From positions 1 through 49,867 of the IMG/VR virus record IMGVR_UViG_3300032223_002956: 49,867 nucleotides of DNA. One strand, given 5' to 3'. This stretch comes from a virus. Below the pieces are notes generated by a model. The model searched no databases. It was not told where the DNA came from and worked only from the letters and a program-made list of their open reading frames with translations. The position numbers and the translations under genes were made by a program. Shown piece after piece: positions 39,155 to 48,004 of the stretch. The stretch's first letter is position 1. The number at the start of each line of letters is the position of its first letter.

Positions 39155-40092
39155 CCCCGGAATACCAGATTTGGAATGGTGAGGTACTGATTGACGTATT
39201 GCCCCTGACCAACCGGAGATCCAGTAGTTGTCGGGTCACCGGTCAACGTAAATACTTTTTGAGCAATCGGAATCGGAGAGGTGTTCTGCTTGCGAAGGGT
39301 GCCGCTCACCGGTCCCACAAAAATATTCCAATGGGTGGCGGTCAGGGGGGTGATGATGGCTCGAGCGATATCTTCGACGCTGCCGCGGCCGGTGGGGGGA
39401 ACGAGATTGGTGATGTCGGCCGATACGACGTTACCGGCGGTCACTTCAACTGTCTGCACCGCTGAAGGGTGTGACTCGTTGTTCACTGACTGGGTATTGT
39501 CGAGGTAGGTGATTGCGACGTCAAACGAGCCCCCTGTGGTCCCCGTTCCGGTCGTCTGACCCGCTACCCAGGATCCTGAGTTGTGCGCCATCACGGCGCC
39601 CGGGGCTGCCATGGGCTTGTATACCACTGGAAGACCGGCGAGTCTCAACTGAGGCTCAATTCGAAACTGCTGCTCCTGCCGGAACTGCTTTCGCTTTTCC
39701 TCATACCGATCGTCTTGCGCTCGATTTGAAGCGGCGCGATAGACGTTGACCAGGCAGAGGTACGCCACCCACGCCTTCAATTCAGACCAGTAGTTTGCGT
39801 TCACCCCGTTAATGACAAGATTGTCCAAAAGGACGCGGCTACGCTGCACGGCAGGGGTGCCAATATTGAACACTGCCTGAAGATGATTTGCTGACAGGGA
39901 ATCGCCGGCGAGAAAACCGGCCCAGTTGGACATCCACCCCATTACCGTTCGGCCAGCCTCTTCAAGCGAGCGGTGAATGATGCTGTTTTGCCCTTCAACC
40001 AAAACACCCTGGGCCTGGGCTTCTTCGACGACCGAAGGGTCCAGTGACACGAGATCGGAAGTGTTGACAAAAAAAGCGTCGGTCCAGAGCAT
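39151..40092 (-). CDS. Putative head-tail connector/virion protein
   Basis: The 313-aa product has a helical N-terminal part (LDPSVVEEAQAQGVLVEGQN, then IIHRSLEEAGRTVMGW) that recalls head completion adaptors, and a beta-rich C-terminal part with a GTGTTGGSFDVAITYLDNTQ segment. A VVEVTAGNVV-like strand pair and a PGTGAR-like loop are absent of catalytic motifs. It may be a connector with an added surface domain. It overlaps the minor head gene. Confidence 0.55.
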   Translation of the reverse strand: MLWTDAFFVNTSDLVSLDPSVVEEAQAQGVLVEGQNSIIHRSLEEAGRTVMGWMSNWAGFLAGDSLSANHLQAVFNIGTPAVQRSRVLLDNLVINGVNANYWSELKAWVAYLCLVNVYRAASNRAQDDRYEEKRKQFRQEQQFRIEPQLRLAGLPVVYKPMAAPGAVMAHNSGSWVAGQTTGTGTTGGSFDVAITYLDNTQSVNNESHPSAVQTVEVTAGNVVSADITNLVPPTGRGSVEDIARAIITPLTATHWNIFVGPVSGTLRKQNTSPIPIAQKVFTLTGDPTTTGSPVGQGQYVNQYLTIPNLVFRG

Positions 40093-40100
40093 TTTGGTCG

Positions 40101-40181
40101 TTACCTCATGAAGGCGAGCGCGGCAACCGCTGCCGAGAGCACCATGAGCACTCTCGACAGCGTGTGAATATTCCGCGCCAC
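40101..40181 (-). CDS. Possible 26-aa membrane peptide
   Basis: GTG 40181 to TAA 40101 encodes ARNIHTLSRVLMVLSAAVAA plus LAFMR, a basic start and one hydrophobic helix. It fills the gap between two structural genes, but no ribosome site is seen, so it may not be translated. Confidence 0.35.
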   Translation of the reverse strand: MARNIHTLSRVLMVLSAAVAALAFMR

Positions 40182-40188
40182 GGTTGGG

Positions 40189-41034
40189 TTAATACTCGAG
40201 AAAAGCATCGAACTCGACCGCCGCACCTGTGTCAACGACGGTATGCAGACGAAGTTTCGCGCTCGCGGTACCGAAGCGCACGCGGATCAGTTCACGATAT
40301 GGAATCGTGTCCTCCCACATGGCGCTTTTGCTGATGCCTCCCTGCACAACCCGGGATCCGTTGGGAACCCAGTTTGCGAAAGAGTCGACGGAATCGTGAA
40401 CCGAAAACATCACCTTCGCGCCGGCATCCAGACTGCGAACACGAATCCGGAGACTGGGATTCAGGTTGCTGAGGCCGGAAATATCGAGCGAAGGGCTGAA
40501 CACCTGGCCGGCGTGTGTGACAGTACCGCTGGCCGTACCCACACCGTTACCGACGCTGTTGGTCGCGTCGTTGCGGCCAATGAGGGTCTGCACGGTGGCT
40601 GAACTCGACGAGGTGGCCCAGGTACCATTTGCGTTCGTGTTGACAGCGTGCGACGCCACGGTGACCCAGTCGCCATCCTGGAAGAGCCAGGGAGTGACGG
40701 TGCCGCCCGAGGTATACGCTGCGTTGCCGGCAATCGGGTTGAAGGAGGTGTCGAAAATCTGGAACGTGAACGAATCGACAACAAGCACGTAACAATTCGC
40801 GTTGGCGTTCGTATTGCCGCCCACCGACGCGATGGTCACAAAGTCGCCATTACGCAACCCGTGCGCGGTGGCGGTGCCAATGACGATGGGCGTGGTGTTG
40901 GACGCTGACGCCACATTGATGGTGGAAGCTGCGGTGCGCGTGGCGACGATGGGAGTGGCGTTCGTGGAGGAGGCGAGATTCGCGCTCCTCCCCTGAACGA
41001 CAGTCCGCAGCCTCTGAACGAAGGTCCGGGTCAC
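40189..41034 (-). CDS. Decoration-like virion protein with NGTW insert
   Basis: The 281-aa product has a C-terminal half similar to the 120-aa protein encoded just upstream (matches around DISGLSN/DVSGISG, then RFGTASAKLRL, and FDAFLEY/YQAWLEY). Its N-terminal half holds two NGDxVTxAS/NGTW-type beta modules (about residues 56-150, AHGLRNGDFVTIASVGG and NTNANGTW). It is probably a head decoration or surface protein made by duplication plus insertion of an extra domain. Confidence 0.65.
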   Translation of the reverse strand: MTRTFVQRLRTVVQGRSANLASSTNATPIVATRTAASTINVASASNTTPIVIGTATAHGLRNGDFVTIASVGGNTNANANCYVLVVDSFTFQIFDTSFNPIAGNAAYTSGGTVTPWLFQDGDWVTVASHAVNTNANGTWATSSSSATVQTLIGRNDATNSVGNGVGTASGTVTHAGQVFSPSLDISGLSNLNPSLRIRVRSLDAGAKVMFSVHDSVDSFANWVPNGSRVVQGGISKSAMWEDTIPYRELIRVRFGTASAKLRLHTVVDTGAAVEFDAFLEY

Positions 41035-41038
41035 TGGG

Positions 41039-41401
41039 TTAGTACTCCAGCCATGCCTGGTAGGTTACCGACGGCGACGTTCCGGTAATCGCCAGAACCG
41101 CAAGTCGCAACTGCGCCGATGCCGTGCCGCATCGCAACCCGGGGAAGTCATACTTCTTGAAGGTGAACCGGCGAGAGTTGGCGAGCGCAACCGCGCCGCT
41201 GACAGACACCGTGGGGCCGGCCAGGGGAGTGGTAAAGGCGTCGACAGTGTCCTGGAAACCGAATCGCACGGCAGTGTCACCGACGACGGTCTGGACATCG
41301 AGAACGAGAGTCCAGTCGCCGCTGATGCCGCTGACGTCGACACCGGAACCGTTGAAGGTCGCGGTTTTGGTCACCTTCGCCTGAATGGGGGTGATGGTCA
41401 T
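41039..41401 (-). CDS. Decoration-like virion protein
   Basis: GGGGAGG before ATG 41401 gives a 120-aa, beta-rich product with GVDVSGISGDWTLVLDVQT and RCGTASAQLRLAVLA, ending YQAWLEY. It is paralogous to the C-terminal half of its downstream neighbour. Place after the capsid genes and small size fit a head decoration (cement) protein. Not assigned to a named family. Confidence 0.65.
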   Translation of the reverse strand: MTITPIQAKVTKTATFNGSGVDVSGISGDWTLVLDVQTVVGDTAVRFGFQDTVDAFTTPLAGPTVSVSGAVALANSRRFTFKKYDFPGLRCGTASAQLRLAVLAITGTSPSVTYQAWLEY

Positions 41402-41431
41402 TTGTTGTTCCTCCCCTGATGGGGTGAGAGC

Positions 41432-41848
41432 TTATTTCGTGGCTTTGAGCCCGGGCACTGCAGTTGCGGTGCCGTCCTGGTTGACGACGACGGTGAGTTT
41501 GGGCGCGTTGTGGCGATTCCGGAATTCTTCATCCTTCATCAGTTGTTCGCGTTCCGTTGTGCGGCTGAGAAGGAACTGTTGGATCTGTTCCGCAGTCGCG
41601 ACCTCGTGCGTCTCCTCGACGATTCGCTGAGCGCCGAGCCGGATACTGGTCTCGACAACGTGACCACCGGAAACTCCCTGGCGGAGAGCCTTGCGGGAAA
41701 CGATATACAGGGAGTGGCCGTTCTCGGGCTGGCCTTCCAGGTCAGCAATGTTGCCAGTCTTCTTGTAGGTCTTCGTACGAACAGTCGCTTCGGCGCGCAA
41801 TTCAGCCGCTTTCTCGTCAACGTAATTCCAGAATTCTTTTGATGTCAT
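41432..41848 (-). CDS. Hypothetical head-module protein
   Basis: From ATG 41848 the product has 138 aa (a GTG start 15 nt upstream is also possible). It is highly charged and helical: MTSKEFWNYVDEKAAELRAE, then a Lys/Glu-rich RNRHNAPKLTVVV end. No motif is recognised. It stands between capsid and decoration genes, which suggests a head role. Confidence 0.6.
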   Translation of the reverse strand: MTSKEFWNYVDEKAAELRAEATVRTKTYKKTGNIADLEGQPENGHSLYIVSRKALRQGVSGGHVVETSIRLGAQRIVEETHEVATAEQIQQFLLSRTTEREQLMKDEEFRNRHNAPKLTVVVNQDGTATAVPGLKATK

Positions 41849-41919
41849 TTGGCAGGAGTCCACCTACTTGGTGGGGGCCGCCCGCGAGGGGCGACCCCGA
41901 TATGTTTACTGCGCGGCGA

Positions 41920-42831
41920 CTAGCTCAGGAGCTGCGTGCCGAAGACGTTGCGAAGAACCGCGGCACCATACAGGCAATCCACGGTGAACTGCTGGGCCAG
42001 CGTGTTCGGCGCATAGCTCATGACGATGCGCATGCCGAAGTTACCCATTTCGGCGTAATCGGCAATGGCGCCGGTGCCGGGGATGGGCGAAGGCAGCTTG
42101 CGCATGACGAGAGCGAACGCATCGCGAGCGAAGGCCACGTTGTAGGTGGTCGTCGAAGGCTTGGCGACGAACTGCGAGCGGTAGACGTCGAAACCCTTGA
42201 TCTCGCCGACCTTGCCGGTCGCGATCGGGCCGCCGTCGCCAATGGTGCGACGTTCGGTGAAGCGCGAGATCTGGCGGAGATCGGTGTAGAACTGGCTCGA
42301 CCCGACAATGTACTTCTTCTCGGATTCCGGCACCTTGGCGTCGAACAGGCTCTTTTCGGCGAGGTCAATGGCGCTTTCGGTGATGGTCGTGTTGCCGGTA
42401 CCAACCGCGGTGTTTGCCGTCAGGTTGGTGTAGAGGTTGAGCAGATCCGACTCGATCTTTTCGGCAATCGCGATGATCGCCGGCTGCATGTACTTGTTCA
42501 GCAGATCGAAGTTGCCACTGTCGGCGCCAACCAGGGCCTGAGCGACGTCGGGAATCTGGAAGGTCGCTTCGGCGTGGGTGTTGAGAACAACCTGCGCGTT
42601 GCCGAGCGACGGGTTCTGGCTCTGAACGGAGCCACCTTCCGCGATGTTGTTTGCAACCATCGACGGGGGAATGGGGATGTTGACGGTGTCACCGGCCTGA
42701 GCCAAAGTCGGCTCGTAGGAACGATTGACGAGAGAACCCATGACGAGGGAGCCATGCAGTGCCGGAAGACCCTGAGCTGCCACGAGTTTGACGATTGCCT
42801 GCGCGAGATTTGCGCTTGTAATACCAGCCAT
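41920..42831 (-). CDS. Major capsid protein (P22 coat-like)
   Basis: The 303-aa product follows the scaffold gene in transcription order. It shows the P22-type coat layout: an N-terminal helix (SANLAQAIVKLVAAQGLPAL), VNRSYEPTLAQAGDTVNIPI, a mid-region QALVGADSGNFDLLNKYMQP and AEKIESDLLNL, then the late GTGAIADYAEMGNFGMRIVM. Length and position are right for an HK97-fold capsid protein. The family call is by pattern; an HK97-like non-P22 type is an alternative. Confidence 0.75.
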   Translation of the reverse strand: MAGITSANLAQAIVKLVAAQGLPALHGSLVMGSLVNRSYEPTLAQAGDTVNIPIPPSMVANNIAEGGSVQSQNPSLGNAQVVLNTHAEATFQIPDVAQALVGADSGNFDLLNKYMQPAIIAIAEKIESDLLNLYTNLTANTAVGTGNTTITESAIDLAEKSLFDAKVPESEKKYIVGSSQFYTDLRQISRFTERRTIGDGGPIATGKVGEIKGFDVYRSQFVAKPSTTTYNVAFARDAFALVMRKLPSPIPGTGAIADYAEMGNFGMRIVMSYAPNTLAQQFTVDCLYGAAVLRNVFGTQLLS

Positions 42832-42874
42832 TTAAATGGTCCTGAAAGGAGCGCAGAACGCGCTCTGTGTACGA

Positions 42875-43627
42875 CTACCGAGTGGAGCCGTTGGCCTCTG
42901 CGATAAGAGCCCTGATTTGTGAGCCAGCGGCAGCGAGCGTCTCTTTGGACGCGCCGGGTTTGATATCCGCGATGTCCACAGAAGTACGTCCGGTTTGCCG
43001 ACCGGTGCCGGCCGTCGCACCCGCGCCAGACCGGTTTACCGGGGCGAGGAGGTGCGGCTTTTTGGTCGGGATGAAATCTTTGATGAAACTGTCGTAGGGA
43101 AGATTGTCGGAACTGACGAGGTTCCCATCTTCCGAGCGCGTGATCATCTTGCTGACGAGTGTGTAGGCGTCTTCCGCGGCATCTTCGGTCGCGAAATCGA
43201 AACCTTTCAGCGCCGCGCGAACCTTCGACTCCTGATCGGTGTCGAGGGCCTTCTTCTCCGCAGCAATACGCTTTTCGGTTTCCTGCGTCTGCGACGCCCG
43301 AAGCGTTTCCACTTCCTTCTTCAGGCCCTGGATCAACTGATTGGTTTCCGGGGGAAGAGTGTTGCCATCCTGCTTATTCAGCGGAGTGCTCGGCGGAGTG
43401 CTAGGGGTGCGCTCGTTCATTTGCTTAAGCAAATCCCCGAGGCCGGTGAGCTGAGTGCTGAACGGATCAAACAGCCTCGGAAGTTCGTTTTTCGCAAACG
43501 CCGCGATTCCGTTGTTGATGAGCTTCTGCACGCCGGCAGCGTCGAGCTGTCCTGCAGGGGGAGTGCCTTCGCCACTGGGTGGCGTGCCGTCACCATGGAG
43601 GATGCGGCTGTTGGGAAAACGCTTCAT
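42875..43627 (-). CDS. Scaffolding protein
   Basis: The 250-aa product directly precedes the capsid gene. It is highly charged and helical, with a coiled region near residues 100-135 (EVETLRASQTQETEKRIA), Pro-rich linkers before it, and a flexible Gly/Ala tail (RSGAGATAGTGRQTG) leading to a basic helical end. This is the usual make-up and gene place of a scaffold. The conserved C-terminal basic helix that binds coat protein is plausible (about 220-250). Confidence 0.75.
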   Translation of the reverse strand: MKRFPNSRILHGDGTPPSGEGTPPAGQLDAAGVQKLINNGIAAFAKNELPRLFDPFSTQLTGLGDLLKQMNERTPSTPPSTPLNKQDGNTLPPETNQLIQGLKKEVETLRASQTQETEKRIAAEKKALDTDQESKVRAALKGFDFATEDAAEDAYTLVSKMITRSEDGNLVSSDNLPYDSFIKDFIPTKKPHLLAPVNRSGAGATAGTGRQTGRTSVDIADIKPGASKETLAAAGSQIRALIAEANGSTR

Positions 43628-43711
43628 ATTGGGTATGTGTCCGAAAGTAGGGAACTGCTTGTTGAGTGATCGGATTACTCAGAGGCGGAACTGGGTCCAC
43701 CTATTTAAAGG

Positions 43712-44119
43712 TTACTTGCGGGGTGCAAGTTTTCGACCCCGTTTTGGGTAGAAATCGGGCGTTTGTCGCGCCATATCTACCAGAAGTCTGGCCGTAACAT
43801 CGATTGAAACTTCCAGAGCCTCAAGCCTTTCCGAATGGCCTTCGACGTACTCGTCGTAGACCTTGAAACGAAGATGGAGTAACTCATGAACGAGTGTCTT
43901 TTCCATGTCGTAACCGGGATGCTCCCAGTCACGGTGGTTCAAAATGCGAACTGTTGCCTCGTTGAGCAGATATTCGATCTCCCCGCGGTGCCCGGGATCC
44001 GACATTCCGGACAACCGCACGATGGAGTATTCGATATCCCAATCCTGAAGCCGAAGGGTCTTTTGCCAGAGCTGAGCAAGATACTGCAGATCCGACTCTT
44101 CAAATGTGCGGTAGTTCAT
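43712..44119 (-). CDS. Putative HExxH metallopeptidase-like protein
   Basis: ATG 44119 (GAGG at 44129-44132) gives 135 aa. The zinc motif TLVHELLHLRF (His78, Glu79, His82) lies near residue 80, preceded by ATVRILNHRDWEHPG and followed by a helix with ERLEALEVSID. It resembles short phage SprT-like or prokaryotic Zn-peptidase domains. It sits between portal and scaffold genes, so a prohead protease or head-module role is possible, but prohead proteases are usually serine proteases; the substrate is unknown. Confidence 0.6.
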   Translation of the reverse strand: MNYRTFEESDLQYLAQLWQKTLRLQDWDIEYSIVRLSGMSDPGHRGEIEYLLNEATVRILNHRDWEHPGYDMEKTLVHELLHLRFKVYDEYVEGHSERLEALEVSIDVTARLLVDMARQTPDFYPKRGRKLAPRK

Positions 44120-44156
44120 AAAGCCTAACCTCAAAAAAAGTTTGAAGTGTCGTAAC

Positions 44157-44187
44157 TAAAAGCAAGCCCGAAGTTAATCGGGCTTGC
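44157..44187 (-). terminator. Rho-independent terminator after the portal gene
   Basis: A perfect 10-bp stem (44162-44171 with 44178-44187) with a 6-nt loop has a short T run on the minus strand. It lies between portal and the HExxH gene, so downstream head genes need read-through or their own promoter. Confidence 0.8.
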
Positions 44188-44192
44188 CCTAT

Positions 44193-45761
44193 TTACTGAT
44201 CTGTCTCAAGGTCTGGTGCCTTGGGGAGAGTTGGAGTCTTCAGGTCGCGAGCTTTGGTCGACACCTTGTTGATGGCTTTAGCACGATCAACCATCGCTCC
44301 CAGTTCACGATCTTGCTTGGCCGGCGCATCATCGATCTCTTTGAAGATTTCGGCGATCGTACCCGGGTTTGCGTCGGGGAGTTGCATGCGGGCGACCCGC
44401 TTGTACATCTCTCGCTCAAGGCGTTCGGAGGGGATGTTTAGCGTCAGCGTTTCCGCAATCGACTGCATCGTCTCAAGGGAGACGTCTTCCTTAAATTCAA
44501 AGCCGCGAACATCCCATTCGATGTCTTTGTCACCGTTGGCGATTGAGACGTCGTTCAGAAGGTTCTGCATGAATCCGCGCACGATATCGCCGAACATTTT
44601 CAGAATGTCTTTCGAAGGCATCATGTCGATCTGCTTCGACACGCCCGACTGTGACGCCGGTGTCGCGCGGCCGGAACGGCCCTGATGAATCAGGTAGAAC
44701 GCGCGGAAGATGTTTTCAGTCAACTCCTGGATGCGATCCGCGAGATGAGTAAAGCTGACCCCCGCGGGCTCCGTCCATTCGTACTTTGCATCTTGCGGCA
44801 GTTTAAGAAAGCCGGCTTCCTGCATCGTGATCATGACGTCCGAATCGGTCATGATGACGGGCATTGCGAGAGCCGACATGAACAGAGCCCAGTCGAGAAC
44901 GTTGTCGGTGTTGAGGTGCGAGACCGCAGCGAGGTAGGCCCGATTGGCGAGCCACAAACCTTCTGAAACATCCAGAACCCTGACCGGCACGCGGTTCAGG
45001 TGCGACATCACATGCTTGCCTTCGCGAACCAGCTCCGCAAAAGCATCGCTCGGAGGAACTTTCTCGTCAGGGGAATGTTTGCGCTGCCAGACCTGGTAGC
45101 CGTCGCGGGTGTAGATGTACCAGTAGTCGATGATTTCGGGTGGCTCAGTTGGTTTTGTGGCTACCCGGGCACTCGTGCTGAACACAATCCAGTCCAGATT
45201 GCCGTACCGGTCGTTCTGCCAGTTGATGGCTTCGCGCGGACTGTAAATGCAGATGTACGGATCGAGCGCGCCGGCAGCCTTCTGCTCCGCCAGGTTTGTA
45301 TACTGCTGCTCGGCGGCTGGAAGATCGGTTAGCACGTATGCCTTCCGGTAGAGCAGCAGGTACTGAAACGCTTTCCGCGTCATCTCGATGAAGCTGGTGC
45401 CAGACCGGTCGCAATCGAGTAGGAAGCGATCATAGAAGCGGCGTCGATCTGTGGGCAGCTTTGCCGTCTGGCGCTTACCAGCAGCGTCGACCTGGACGGC
45501 TTCAATGTGGGGATCTTCCTCAAACAGTTCACCGGAATACCAGTCGAGCGCGGTGCCGAGGTGGTTCGTGTACATGAACCGGTTCAGCCGCGCCTGGTAG
45601 ACGTCCGAAATCTCTTTCGGGCGCCTGACCAGAAACTGCTCCGCACACGTTTTCAGCGCCGTGCCACCCTCATAGAGAAGAGAGATCCGGCTCCAGGTAT
45701 CGGCGAGCAGTTTGTATTCCGGGTGCTGAGCGTTGATGACGTCAAGCCGGATCTGAGTCAT
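44193..45761 (-). CDS. Portal protein
   Basis: The 522-aa product follows terminase and a small gene. The order is typical of portals: an N-terminal basic/helical wing (LLADTWSRISLLYEGGTALK), a crown-like mixed region (FYDRFLLDCDRSGTSFIEMT, then YGNLDWIVFSTS), a later helix (ELTENIFRAFYLIHQG) near GVSKQIDMMP, and a long C-terminal acidic helix. It matches the DUF4055-like portal type by layout. It starts in overlap with the small gene at 45761. Confidence 0.8.
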   Translation of the reverse strand: MTQIRLDVINAQHPEYKLLADTWSRISLLYEGGTALKTCAEQFLVRRPKEISDVYQARLNRFMYTNHLGTALDWYSGELFEEDPHIEAVQVDAAGKRQTAKLPTDRRRFYDRFLLDCDRSGTSFIEMTRKAFQYLLLYRKAYVLTDLPAAEQQYTNLAEQKAAGALDPYICIYSPREAINWQNDRYGNLDWIVFSTSARVATKPTEPPEIIDYWYIYTRDGYQVWQRKHSPDEKVPPSDAFAELVREGKHVMSHLNRVPVRVLDVSEGLWLANRAYLAAVSHLNTDNVLDWALFMSALAMPVIMTDSDVMITMQEAGFLKLPQDAKYEWTEPAGVSFTHLADRIQELTENIFRAFYLIHQGRSGRATPASQSGVSKQIDMMPSKDILKMFGDIVRGFMQNLLNDVSIANGDKDIEWDVRGFEFKEDVSLETMQSIAETLTLNIPSERLEREMYKRVARMQLPDANPGTIAEIFKEIDDAPAKQDRELGAMVDRAKAINKVSTKARDLKTPTLPKAPDLETDQ

Positions 45762-46084
45762 TACCGCACCACGTAGTAGGCGACGAGACCGTTGCTCGCA
45801 TTATCTGCGTCAACGTAAAAATCGCTGACCCGGAGGGTGTTGGAATTGTCTTCGGATTCGACAACGTGTTCGTCAACGAAGCCACTTGCGCCGGCAGGAA
45901 GAAATGCCTTCAGCAGACCAACCAGCGTGGTCTTATTCAACGTCGAGGTGCCAAAATAGTTGTTCCCGGTACCGGTGGGCGGCTGCGTTACCACAATGCG
46001 ATTCGCAAAGATCGTCGAGTCAGTCGTCAACTGCTTCGGGGTACCGGGAGTCGGGGTGATTTTCCCCAGAGAAATAACCTGCAT
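45761..46084 (-). CDS. Small beta-rich virion protein
   Basis: The 107-aa product begins MQVISLGKITPTPGTPKQLT and has strands with TIFANRIVVTQPPTGTGNNY. It overlaps the portal start by one base and is downstream of terminase, the spot of small head accessory proteins. No motif is seen. A decoration or head-completion role is suggested by context. Confidence 0.6.
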   Translation of the reverse strand: MQVISLGKITPTPGTPKQLTTDSTIFANRIVVTQPPTGTGNNYFGTSTLNKTTLVGLLKAFLPAGASGFVDEHVVESEDNSNTLRVSDFYVDADNASNGLVAYYVVR

Positions 46085-46092
46085 GATGGAAC

Positions 46093-47637
46093 CTACTGGA
46101 CGAGGCCTTGCTGGTCACCGGACATTGCCCGCATACCAAACTTGCGCTCGATCACGTAGCCAAGAGCGTCGGACATGTGGGAAATCTTCACATCGCTCTT
46201 GTCAATGACCCCAGTGCTGTTGCCCCCGGGGTCCAATTTCCATTTCGTCTGCTGCAGATCTCGTCTGAGCAGGGTGCAACCAATGTCGATCTGCAGCCGG
46301 CGATAGCCGTCGCAGCAGAGCGCGTCGTTGACCGCATTTGTGCGATCCCTGACCGCCGGGTTCTGCTTCGGAATGTGAAACGTCGTCCGGAATTCCGGAT
46401 ACCGCTGCAGAAACCGCCGAATGATGATCCAGTCGGTGTCAGTGCCGCTCGTATTGCGCTGATTGCCGCTCGAGTCACCGAAGATGTGGAGTTTGATCGG
46501 GCGGCCGCGGGCGGCGCGGACGTACTCCCTGGTCTTGTCGATGAACGCATGGCACGCCTCGGGCGTGTTTGAATTCGCCAGCGAGATCTCCTGCAGCACC
46601 TCAACGGTCAGCAGTTTCTCGTTCGTCAGGCGCGTCCGCTCAGTAGTCGTCTCGCGCCACTGGCCGATCACCGAGCTCATCGGGTCGACGTTGAAGTCGA
46701 GGCTCCAGAACAGGGGGAGTTCAGGGTCGCGGTCGAGCCGCATCACGTTCAACTGGTTGTCGTAAGCGTGGTAGACGTTACCGACACCGGCGGTTCGCGC
46801 CGGCTTGCCCATGTAGAGTGACGCCCAGTCGGCCGCACCGACGGCGCGCCGCAATTCATGGAGGGCATCAACCGGGTACCGCTCGGGGCACAACGCTTCG
46901 CCTTTCCGGCGCCCGATGACATCCGGATACTCTTCCTCCCAGATCGCCGGGAGGTTGATGACGTGCCACTTGTCCCAATCCTCATTCCATTCCGGATTGG
47001 TGAGGCGACCAACGAGGTCATCCTCGTGCCACCGGGTCATGATGATCAGGATCACCCCGCCCGGGTGGAGCCGGGTGCGGGCCGTCGAAGTCCACCACTC
47101 CCACACGCTGTCGCGGTAGGTGGGGCTGTTCGCCTCCTGGATGTTCTTCACCGGATCGTCAATGATCAGCAGATCCGCGCCTTTACCGGTAATGTCACCA
47201 CCGACACCAGCAGTGACCATGCCACCATCCTGCGATGTGCGCCACCGGTTGGCGGCCTTCGAATCTTCCGCCAGCGTAAAGCGCAAAGCACCCTGATTGG
47301 ACGTCACGATGTTTCGCACCGCGCGGCCCCATTCCGCCGCAAAGTTCGCACCATAACCGCAAAGCATGACGTGTTTCTGAGGCCAATTGTCGAGAAACCA
47401 CGTTGGTACCCACTTGGAACAAAACCACGATTTTCCGTGACGAGGTGCCATGTTAACCACGATGAATCGCGGTCCAGTACCAATACATGCCTTGTAGACA
47501 ACGTCCGAAAGGTACGTCAAGTGCCTGTAGGGGAGCCAGGGGACTGCGTCGCTGCGGCTGAGCGTGGCTGCGGTCGCCGCCGGCGTGATGCGCCAGAGGT
47601 TCTGCAGCACTTCCGGTGGAAGCGTGGAAATCGACAT
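46093..47637 (-). CDS. terL: Terminase large subunit
   Basis: The 514-aa product has a Walker A-like APRHGKSW (about residues 63-70), Walker B LLIIDDPVKN, an ATPase coupling motif in IIMTRWHEDDL and a C-terminal RNase H-like nuclease with acidic residues in FWSLDFNVDPMS, HIFGDSSGN and ISHMSDALGY. All parts of a packaging motor plus DNA-cutting nuclease are present. The ATG at 47637 has no clear ribosome site. No small terminase is obvious; the small gene at 47739 or the unknown at 49151 could be it. Confidence 0.93.
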   Translation of the reverse strand: MSISTLPPEVLQNLWRITPAATAATLSRSDAVPWLPYRHLTYLSDVVYKACIGTGPRFIVVNMAPRHGKSWFCSKWVPTWFLDNWPQKHVMLCGYGANFAAEWGRAVRNIVTSNQGALRFTLAEDSKAANRWRTSQDGGMVTAGVGGDITGKGADLLIIDDPVKNIQEANSPTYRDSVWEWWTSTARTRLHPGGVILIIMTRWHEDDLVGRLTNPEWNEDWDKWHVINLPAIWEEEYPDVIGRRKGEALCPERYPVDALHELRRAVGAADWASLYMGKPARTAGVGNVYHAYDNQLNVMRLDRDPELPLFWSLDFNVDPMSSVIGQWRETTTERTRLTNEKLLTVEVLQEISLANSNTPEACHAFIDKTREYVRAARGRPIKLHIFGDSSGNQRNTSGTDTDWIIIRRFLQRYPEFRTTFHIPKQNPAVRDRTNAVNDALCCDGYRRLQIDIGCTLLRRDLQQTKWKLDPGGNSTGVIDKSDVKISHMSDALGYVIERKFGMRAMSGDQQGLVQ

Positions 47638-47738
47638 TGTGGTGAGGTTTGGCTGGGCGGAGGGACGATTTCTACTCCCATTTCCGACAAAACAGGTCGG
47701 CTACTTGGCTTGTTAGTAGATCCGCGCGCAGCCCTGGG

Positions 47739-47918
47739 TTAAGCGGGTTCCTGAGTGGGGCTCGGCTCGCCAGCAACTTCAGCGGCGGGGCTCTCGCTCA
47801 TGCTCGGCTCAGCCAGAATGGCGTCGACGTAGGCCGCGGCAGCGCGTGCCGTGGGTGGGTCGCCGGAAACCTTCTTATCATTCAGCAAAAAAATTACAGC
47901 ATGACGTAACTGAGACAT
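47739..47918 (-). CDS. 59-aa hypothetical protein upstream of terminase
   Basis: ATG 47918 with GGAGAG upstream starts the 59-aa product MSQLRHAVIFLLNDKKVSGD followed by an Ala/Pro/Glu-rich tail (PSMSESPAAEVAGEPSPTQE). A longer frame from 48074 lacks a ribosome site. The first half is a short helix; the tail looks disordered. It lies just before terL in the operon. It is too small for a typical terminase small subunit, but that is worth testing. Confidence 0.55.
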   Translation of the reverse strand: MSQLRHAVIFLLNDKKVSGDPPTARAAAAYVDAILAEPSMSESPAAEVAGEPSPTQEPA

Positions 47919-47950
47919 CAGCGTCTCTCCAGATTTGGCCTCATCGGGGC

Positions 47951-48004
47951 GCACGGCGCGCAGCGAACCGGGAGGAGAGTGGACCGGTGTCGTGTGCGCC
48001 GTGC
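47951..48004 (-). other. Nested inverted repeat upstream of the 59-aa gene
   Basis: An outer 12-bp stem with one mismatch (47951-47962 with 47993-48004) encloses a 4-nt symmetric internal loop and an inner ACCGG/CCGGT stem with a 12-nt purine-rich loop. No T run follows, so it is not a standard terminator. It lies in a 200-nt noncoding gap (47919-48121). Confidence 0.55.

Noticed and set aside
40060-40080. TTGACA-like -35 near 40065
   Set aside because: It lies inside the coding sequence on the wrong strand and no matching -10 box is found.
41839-42906. Plus-strand ORF of 355 aa opposite the capsid gene
   Set aside because: Antisense shadow of the major capsid protein gene.
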